Origin: an uncultured Collinsella sp.
GTDB lineage: Bacteria; Actinomycetota; Coriobacteriia; Coriobacteriales; Coriobacteriaceae
Direction: 5' to 3'
Length of the DNA: 9,864 bases
Assembly: GCA_902496005.1 (NCBI GenBank)
Contig: CABUZI010000061.1
Coordinates: forward strand, 1-9,864
The position numbers and the translations under genes are program-made. Positions 6,117 to 9,864 of this stretch are shown here, piece after piece. A model generated the notes under the pieces. It saw only the letters and a program-made list of their open reading frames with translations. It was not told the origin of the DNA and made no database searches. Within the stretch, counting starts at the first letter, position 1. Each line of letters begins with the position of its first letter.

Positions 6117-7355
6117 CTATGCGGCGGGCAGCTCGATGGTGAATATCGTGTGTTCGGGCGTCGATTCACATGCAACGGTACCGCCGTGTGCCGCGATGAT
6201 CTCCTTGGCAATAGCAAGGCCCAGACCGGCACCACCGCGATTGGTCGCACGCGCCGCATCCAGGCGATAGAACTTCTCAAAGATCACCTTGAGCTTAGCC
6301 GCAGGGATAGGATCGCCCTGATTGATAAAGCGCACGCGCACGCCGTCATCGTCTTGGCGCCCGGCCTCAATCGTGATAGTCGAGCCCTCATAGCTATAGG
6401 CGACGGCGTTTTTCATGATGTTGTTGAACACGCGGGCCATCTTGTCGCCATCCACGAGCACCGTCAGGTCCTCGCCAATATCAACTTGGACTTCCTTATG
6501 CTGCTCGTTGAGGATGGGATAGAACTCGTCAGCCACCTGAGCCAGCAGCAACCCCAGATCAACATAGCCACGCGTGAGCACGATATCGTGGAAGTCAAAG
6601 CGCGTGATATCGAAGAACTCTTCGATGAGCGCATCGAGCCGGTGCGCCTTGTCGAGAGCCACGCCCGTAAAGTGCGCACGTTGCTCAACCGGCAGTTCAG
6701 GAGCCTCTTGCAGCAGCGAAAGATAGCCCACCACACTGGCAAGCGGGGTGCGCAGGTCATGTGCCAAGTACGTGACCAGATCGTCCTTGCGATGCGACTC
6801 GTCACGCAGAGCTTGCTGCACCTTGCGCTCACGGTCACGCACGCGGTTAAGGGCGCCCTCGACCTCCAAGAAGTCGCCGTCGATGTTGTCCCAGGTGTCG
6901 GGGTGATCGATCAGGCGATCTTGAATACGAGCGGCCAGCACACAATCGGCATGCTGCTCGCCCTGTTCGTAGCCCTGGTAGTACAGGGCGCGGCCACACA
7001 AGAACAGCACGCACGCGGCAAGCGCCAGCACAAAGCCAAGCATGTTGAATACAAAGTCGGCATCGAACAGCACCGGCCCTTCGATGCCGCCGAGCGCCAT
7101 GGCGCCAATCGTCAACGTCATGGCCCACGCGGCGCCGCCAATCACCACGCAGCGGCGCACGATCTCAAATCGATCGATCAGCAAAAAGCCGACAAGCAGC
7201 ACCGCCAAGATTCCAACGATGTTGTCGATGCCAATCAGCAGCAGGCTCAGCAAAAAGAGCAGCACCGTTGCAAGCGCGCGGTTGTCGACGACCGACCTCA
7301 CGTAATCAAAGAGCCGATCGGGTACCTCGAATGCCTGCCTATCGTCTTTTGTCAT
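6117..7355 (-). CDS. VanS-like membrane sensor histidine kinase
   Basis: Sensor kinase of 412 residues paired with the VanR-like regulator upstream. The N-terminal part has about four membrane helices (roughly 28-45, 46-63, 70-88, 103-121) with very short loops, so it has no sizeable external sensing domain. A helical linker follows, then HisKA with DDLVTYLAHDLRTPLASVVGYLSLL and phospho-acceptor H199, then FFDITRF, the N box NNIMKNAVAYSY (from about 311), a G1 region reading FINQGDPIP instead of DxGxG, F box FEKFYRLD, and G2 box GGAGLGLAIAK (374-384). The YLAHDLRTPL, NAVAYSY and INQGDPIP features are those of the VanS subfamily. I start at the ATG at 7355, with GGGGA upstream; a GTG at 7361 is too near that site. 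It begins 25 bases after the regulator. The signal sensed is unknown; no van resistance genes are present. Confidence 0.87.
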   Translation of the reverse strand: MTKDDRQAFEVPDRLFDYVRSVVDNRALATVLLFLLSLLLIGIDNIVGILAVLLVGFLLIDRFEIVRRCVVIGGAAWAMTLTIGAMALGGIEGPVLFDADFVFNMLGFVLALAACVLFLCGRALYYQGYEQGEQHADCVLAARIQDRLIDHPDTWDNIDGDFLEVEGALNRVRDRERKVQQALRDESHRKDDLVTYLAHDLRTPLASVVGYLSLLQEAPELPVEQRAHFTGVALDKAHRLDALIEEFFDITRFDFHDIVLTRGYVDLGLLLAQVADEFYPILNEQHKEVQVDIGEDLTVLVDGDKMARVFNNIMKNAVAYSYEGSTITIEAGRQDDDGVRVRFINQGDPIPAAKLKVIFEKFYRLDAARATNRGGAGLGLAIAKEIIAAHGGTVACESTPEHTIFTIELPAA

Positions 7356-7380
7356 ATCCACTTCCCCACCATCAAAGGCG

Positions 7381-8076
7381 TTATTCGATTATGTAGCCGA
7401 CGCCCCAGACGTTTTTGATAAAGCGCGGCTTTTGTGCGTCGTCGCTAATCTTTTCGCGCAAGTGGCGAATGTGCACCATCACCGTATTGTTGGAGCCGGG
7501 CATAAAGTCCTCGTTCCATACCGCGCGGAACAGGTCCTCCACGGCCACCACGCTGCCGCGATGCTCGACCAGATACAGCAAGATTGAATACTCGGTGGGT
7601 GTGAGGCGTACCGGTGAACCGTCCACCGTTACGGAACGAGCATCGCGGTTGATCTCCAGGCCGTCGAGCTGAATGGTCGGCGACTCGGCCGCCTGTGCAC
7701 GGCTACCGTAGCTGGTGTAGCGGCGAAGCTGAGCGTGCACGCGCGCGATGAGCTCCAGCGGACGGAACGGCTTAACCACGTAATCGTCCGCGCCAAGCGA
7801 AAGGCCCTCGATCTTGTCTTGCTGGGCATCGCGCGCCGTCAGCATGATCACGGGATAGGTATGGCTGGAACGGATCGTACGCAGCAGCTCAAAGCCATCG
7901 ATATCGGACAGCATGACATCCAGCAGCGCCAGATCGAACTCCTGCTCCAAGATTGCCTTGGCGGCATCGGCCCCGCTATAGGCAATCTGGACGTCAAAGC
8001 CTTCTTTTGTAAGGTAGATGCCCACTAGGTCGGCAATGGCCTTCTCGTCATCAACTACCAGTATGCGCTCGTTCAT
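7381..8076 (-). CDS. VanR-like OmpR-family response regulator
   Basis: DNA-binding regulator of 231 residues. The receiver domain has D9/D10, phospho-acceptor D53 in LLDVMLSDIDG, T80 and K102, and closely resembles VanR in HTYPVIMLTARD, GADDYVVKPFRPLELIARVHAQLRRY. The winged-helix domain (about 130-231) has LTPTEYSILLYLVEHRG, RAVWNEDFMPGSNNTVMVHIRHLREKI and the closing VWGVGYIIE. The ATG at 8076 has GAGAGGAG about 5 bases upstream. The next gene is the VanS-like kinase, forming a two-gene unit. It is divergent from a secreted D,D-carboxypeptidase gene, a type of enzyme that VanRS systems are known to control in resistant enterococci, so that gene is a natural candidate target. The regulator class is firm; the target is inference. 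Confidence 0.91.
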   Translation of the reverse strand: MNERILVVDDEKAIADLVGIYLTKEGFDVQIAYSGADAAKAILEQEFDLALLDVMLSDIDGFELLRTIRSSHTYPVIMLTARDAQQDKIEGLSLGADDYVVKPFRPLELIARVHAQLRRYTSYGSRAQAAESPTIQLDGLEINRDARSVTVDGSPVRLTPTEYSILLYLVEHRGSVVAVEDLFRAVWNEDFMPGSNNTVMVHIRHLREKISDDAQKPRFIKNVWGVGYIIE

Positions 8077-8096
8077 GCGTGCTCCTCTCGCGCTCC

Positions 8097-8102
8097 ATTA
8101 TG
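8097..8102 (-). promoter_or_regulatory. Possible -10 element of the VanR/VanS-like unit
   Basis: CATAAT on the minus strand lies 20 bases upstream of the regulator ATG, which would give a leader of about a dozen bases that includes the GAGAGGAG ribosome site. No good -35 is present 16-18 bases upstream, which would suit an activator-dependent promoter. The inverted repeat at 8138-8160 lies upstream of it. Confidence 0.35.
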
Positions 8103-8137
8103 CCCGAGGGGGCGTCCGTCACACACAACAAGCGTGG

Positions 8138-8160
8138 GTGATTAAGTCGGCCTTAAGCAC
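8138..8160. repeat. Imperfect 9-bp inverted repeat in the divergent regulatory region
   Basis: GTGATTAAG (8138-8146), a 5-base spacer, then CTTAAGCAC (8152-8160): the arms match at 8 of 9 positions. It lies between the VanR-like gene and the carboxypeptidase gene, about 36 bases upstream of the likely -10 of the regulator and about 65 upstream of that of the carboxypeptidase. It is a good candidate binding site for the VanR-like protein. Binding is not shown by sequence. Confidence 0.45.
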
Positions 8161-8168
8161 CCTTGTGC

Positions 8169-8182
8169 CCGTTCGGGAACGG
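8169..8182. repeat. Perfect 6-bp inverted repeat, possible operator
   Basis: CCGTTC (8169-8174) and GAACGG (8177-8182) flank a 2-base centre, in the same divergent region, about 40 bases upstream of the carboxypeptidase -10. It may be a regulator site. Short GC-rich repeats do arise by chance. Confidence 0.3.
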
Positions 8183-8201
8183 ATGTGGGCCACGCACGCG
8201 A

Positions 8202-8230
8202 TGATCACCGACGCCGGCAAACGATATACT
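8202..8230 (+). promoter_or_regulatory. Candidate promoter of the D,D-carboxypeptidase gene
   Basis: TATACT (8225-8230) is a good -10; the hexamer 17 bases upstream, TGATCA (8202-8207), matches the -35 consensus at only half its positions. Transcription would begin near 8237, leaving about 32 bases before the GTG at 8270. This rules against the in-frame ATGs at 8183 and 8201, which lie upstream of the start site. Confidence 0.45.
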
Positions 8231-8269
8231 CTAGTTCCAGAAGAGACCATCCCGTCGAAAGCGAAATCC

Positions 8270-9610
8270 GTGAAGTCCCTCACCTCTTTTGCAAAGCGCT
8301 CAGCCCAGCTTGCCGCCGGCTTTGTCTGCGCTATCGCCCTTGCCGCTGGCGTGCCCACCGTCGCCGGCGCCCAAGTGCTCACGACCGACAATGTTTGCGG
8401 CAAAACCGCCGATGTGCGCGGTATCACGGCCGAAAACCTGCCCGATATCGATGCGACCAATGCCCTCGTCATGGGCAAAGACGGCACCGTCTACTATGCC
8501 CGCGACGCCGATGAGCAGGTCAAGATTGCCTCGATCACCAAGGTCATGACCGCAATCCTAACCGTCGAGAATTGCAAGATGGACGAGAAGGTCACGGTGA
8601 GCAACGCCGCAGCCACCGTGGGCAATTCGACCGCCGGCTTGCTCGAAGGCGACAAGCTTACCGTGGAGCAGGCGCTGCGCGGCCTGATGATTCCCTCGGG
8701 CAACGACGCCGCCATCGTGCTCGCCGAATATGTGGGCAAGAAGATCGACCCTAAGACCAAAGACGCCGAGGCCACATTTGTGAAGGCCATGAACGAGCGC
8801 GCTAAGAAGCTCGGCTGCACCGGTACGCTTTTTGAAAACCCGCATGGTCTGGACTTTGATGAGTGGGCTGGCGATATGCACTCAACCGCACATGACGTAG
8901 CGCTGATGATGCAGGAGGCCATGAAAAACGACACGATCCGCGAGGTCGTAGCGAGCGAGGATTCCTGGATCGAGGTCACGGGCGCCGACGGCACCGACCA
9001 TTCGCATTCCATGGACACGCATAACTATTTGCTGGGCCAAGATGGCAACATCGGCGGCAAGACCGGCACCACCGACGACGCGGGCTATTGCTTTACGAGC
9101 GCCTACAACCGCGACGGCGACGAGATCTACACCGTCGTTTTGAACTCCACCACCACCGACCAGCGCTTTACCGATACCGCAACCCTTGCCAATTGGTACT
9201 ACGGCCACAAGGTCACGGTCGCGATCGCCAACACGCAGGAAAAGACCGCCAACGGCAACCCGCTTATGGCGCGCATTGGTCAAACCGACTGGACGGATAA
9301 GACGATCGACGCCACGCTCGCCGATCCTACGGCGCAAGCGACCGTGTTTTCCCTTGCCGGCGAGGTGACCGAAAAGGTTAGCTACGACGATCTTTCGGGC
9401 ACGGTGCATGTGGGCGACAAGGTGGGCAGCGTTACGCTCAAGCAGGACGGCACCAAGATCGCCGTCATGGACCTGGTTGCTGACGAGGAAGGCTCGGGGC
9501 CGAATCCCATTGAGTGGCTCCTTGTGAAGCTCGACCGTCTGGGCCGCCGCATCGACAACCGCCCACTCACGGCAGAAAGCGAGACCGTCGCCAAGGTGCC
9601 CGAGATGTAA
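8270..9610 (+). CDS. dacF: Secreted D-alanyl-D-alanine carboxypeptidase (PBP5/DacF family)
   Basis: Serine peptidase of family S11 that removes the terminal D-Ala from peptidoglycan pentapeptides outside the membrane. The 446-residue protein has a signal peptide (basic start, hydrophobic 14-31, likely cleavage after VAGA at 34), then the three active-site motifs: SITK (S88, K91), SGN (143-145) and KTG (264-266). GCTGTLFENPHGLD (182-195) is also typical. A PBP5-type C-terminal beta domain occupies about 315-400, and NPIEWLLVKLDRLGRRI (412-428) could be an amphipathic membrane-anchoring helix. The frame is open upstream to 8018, overlapping the VanR-like gene; I start at the GTG at 8270 because it gives a normal signal peptide and lies downstream of the candidate promoter, though its ribosome site is weak. 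It has its own terminator, so it is monocistronic. The dacF name is by family; dacA is an alternative. Confidence 0.92.
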   Translation: MKSLTSFAKRSAQLAAGFVCAIALAAGVPTVAGAQVLTTDNVCGKTADVRGITAENLPDIDATNALVMGKDGTVYYARDADEQVKIASITKVMTAILTVENCKMDEKVTVSNAAATVGNSTAGLLEGDKLTVEQALRGLMIPSGNDAAIVLAEYVGKKIDPKTKDAEATFVKAMNERAKKLGCTGTLFENPHGLDFDEWAGDMHSTAHDVALMMQEAMKNDTIREVVASEDSWIEVTGADGTDHSHSMDTHNYLLGQDGNIGGKTGTTDDAGYCFTSAYNRDGDEIYTVVLNSTTTDQRFTDTATLANWYYGHKVTVAIANTQEKTANGNPLMARIGQTDWTDKTIDATLADPTAQATVFSLAGEVTEKVSYDDLSGTVHVGDKVGSVTLKQDGTKIAVMDLVADEEGSGPNPIEWLLVKLDRLGRRIDNRPLTAESETVAKVPEM

Positions 9611-9634
9611 GATCGAAGAACAATACACTCGCTG

Positions 9635-9667
9635 AAAGGAGGTGTCCGAAAGGATGCCTCCTTTTTT
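9635..9667 (+). terminator. Intrinsic terminator of the carboxypeptidase gene
   Basis: A 13-base-pair stem from 9635 to 9664 with a GAAA tetraloop (9648-9651) and two internal G-U wobbles is followed by a T run to 9667. It begins 25 bases after the stop codon. The GGAGG within the stem resembles a ribosome site but is part of the hairpin. Confidence 0.85.
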
Positions 9668-9669
9668 GA

Positions 9670-9687
9670 GGGTTCGAATCCCCAGCT
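9670..9687 (+). repeat. Orphan copy of the tRNA-Ser T-arm, inverted relative to the gene
   Basis: The 18 bases from GGGTTCGAATCCCC to AGCT are identical to the T-arm and first acceptor-stem bases of the tRNA-Ser gene, which runs on the opposite strand (the same bases read on the minus strand at 9750-9767). The rest of a tRNA is absent: upstream is the terminator T run, and downstream the match stops before the acceptor stem is complete. This is a tRNA 3'-end fragment, as left by an integrated element or a rearrangement. Confidence 0.6.
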
Positions 9688-9700
9688 AACGTGGTTCAAC

Positions 9701-9727
9701 TAAAAAAGGGCCCCCGATGGGACCCTT
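9701..9727 (-). terminator. Intrinsic terminator of tRNA-Ser
   Basis: On the minus strand AAGGGTCCC (9727-9719), a 4-base loop and GGGGCCCTT (9714-9706) form a 9-base-pair stem with one U-G wobble, followed by a run of six or more T (9707-9702). On the plus strand the wobble becomes a C/A mismatch, so the structure is built for the minus strand, 15 bases beyond the tRNA end. Confidence 0.85.
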
Positions 9728-9741
9728 CTTTAAAGTCTTAC

Positions 9742-9832
9742 TGGCGGAGAGCTGGGGATTCGAACCCCAGATGCCCTTTTGGGGCATACTCGCTTAGCAG
9801 GCGAGCACCTTCGGCCTCTCGGTCAGCTCTCC
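9742..9832 (-). tRNA. tRNA-Ser (anticodon GCU)
   Basis: Type II tRNA of 91 bases including an encoded CCA (9742-9744). Acceptor stem GGAGAGC pairs with GCTCTCC, with discriminator G73. The anticodon stem-loop TCGCCTGCTAAGCGA has GCT as anticodon, reading AGC and AGU codons. A long variable arm contains GCCCC-AAAA-GGGGC, the hallmark of serine tRNAs. The T-arm is TGGGG-TTCGAAT-CCCCA. All stems pair. Confidence 0.97.
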
Positions 9833-9848
9833 GTATATGCGAATTGAA

Positions 9849-9854
9849 ATGATA
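9849..9854 (-). promoter_or_regulatory. Possible -10 element for tRNA-Ser
   Basis: TATCAT on the minus strand lies 16 bases upstream of the tRNA 5' end. The matching -35 would lie beyond the right edge of the window, so this cannot be confirmed, and an upstream gene in the same transcript is possible. Confidence 0.3.
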
Positions 9855-9864
9855 ACCTGCCCGC

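Noticed and set aside
6096..7418. 440-residue open frame on the plus strand
   Set aside because: It is the exact antisense of the VanS-like kinase; no ribosome site or domain signature supports it.
6117..8076. Vancomycin-resistance cluster
   Set aside because: Only regulator and kinase resemblance is present; no VanH, VanA/B-type ligase, VanX or VanY gene is visible, so no resistance claim is justified.
8018..8269. Upstream extension of the carboxypeptidase to 8018 or to the ATGs at 8183 and 8201
   Set aside because: The extension overlaps the VanR-like gene and the candidate promoter, and it would bury the signal peptide far inside the protein.
9638..9656. GGAGG followed by ATG downstream of the carboxypeptidase, as a small-gene start
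   Set aside because: The bases form the stem and loop of the intrinsic terminator and the frame runs into no recognisable protein.
1..9864. CRISPR array, transposase, phage or toxin-antitoxin genes
   Set aside because: No regularly spaced direct repeats and no matching protein families are visible on either strand.

Overview
The window looks like chromosomal DNA from an anaerobic actinomycete of the Coriobacteriia, most likely Collinsella or a close relative. This is an inference from GC-rich coding sequence, VanR/VanS-like and PhoP/PhoR-like regulators, Gram-positive split CpsC/CpsD/CpsB proteins, and Shine-Dalgarno sites of the AAAGG/GGAGG type. No phage, transposase, CRISPR array or rRNA is visible. 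There are ten genes (nine protein-coding, one tRNA). Eight protein genes and the tRNA are on the minus strand; only the D-alanyl-D-alanine carboxypeptidase gene is on the plus strand. No stretch longer than 300 bases lacks a gene.

Layout, left to right. Positions 1-116 hold a strong hairpin downstream of the first operon. Positions 117-2721 (minus) are a cell-surface polysaccharide control operon read from 2721 downwards: a Wzz/CpsC-type membrane adaptor, a CpsD-type tyrosine kinase, a CpsB-type PHP phosphatase that is short at its C-terminus, and a GNAT acetyltransferase. The 195-bp gap 2722-2916 holds this operon's likely promoter and the terminator of the next unit. Positions 2917-6013 (minus) are a phosphate-type unit: pstB, then a PhoP-like response regulator, then a PhoR-like histidine kinase. 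The transporter's other genes (pstS, pstC, pstA) and phoU are not in the window. Positions 6117-8076 (minus) are a second two-component system, VanR-like regulator then VanS-like kinase, with no vanHAX-type resistance genes nearby.

The VanR-like gene is divergent from a secreted penicillin-binding-protein-type D,D-carboxypeptidase (8270-9610, plus). The shared 193-bp intergenic region carries two inverted repeats and a promoter for each side, so the two-component system may control a peptidoglycan-trimming enzyme. The right end holds the carboxypeptidase terminator, an orphan 18-bp copy of a tRNA T-arm, and tRNA-Ser(GCU) on the minus strand with its own terminator.

The common theme is the cell envelope and its control: polysaccharide chain length and export through tyrosine phosphorylation, phosphate sensing, and cell-wall stem-peptide processing. 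I found no clear wholly new system. The best leads are the VanRS-like/carboxypeptidase pairing with its operator candidates, the pstB-phoP-phoR arrangement, and the duplicated tRNA fragment.
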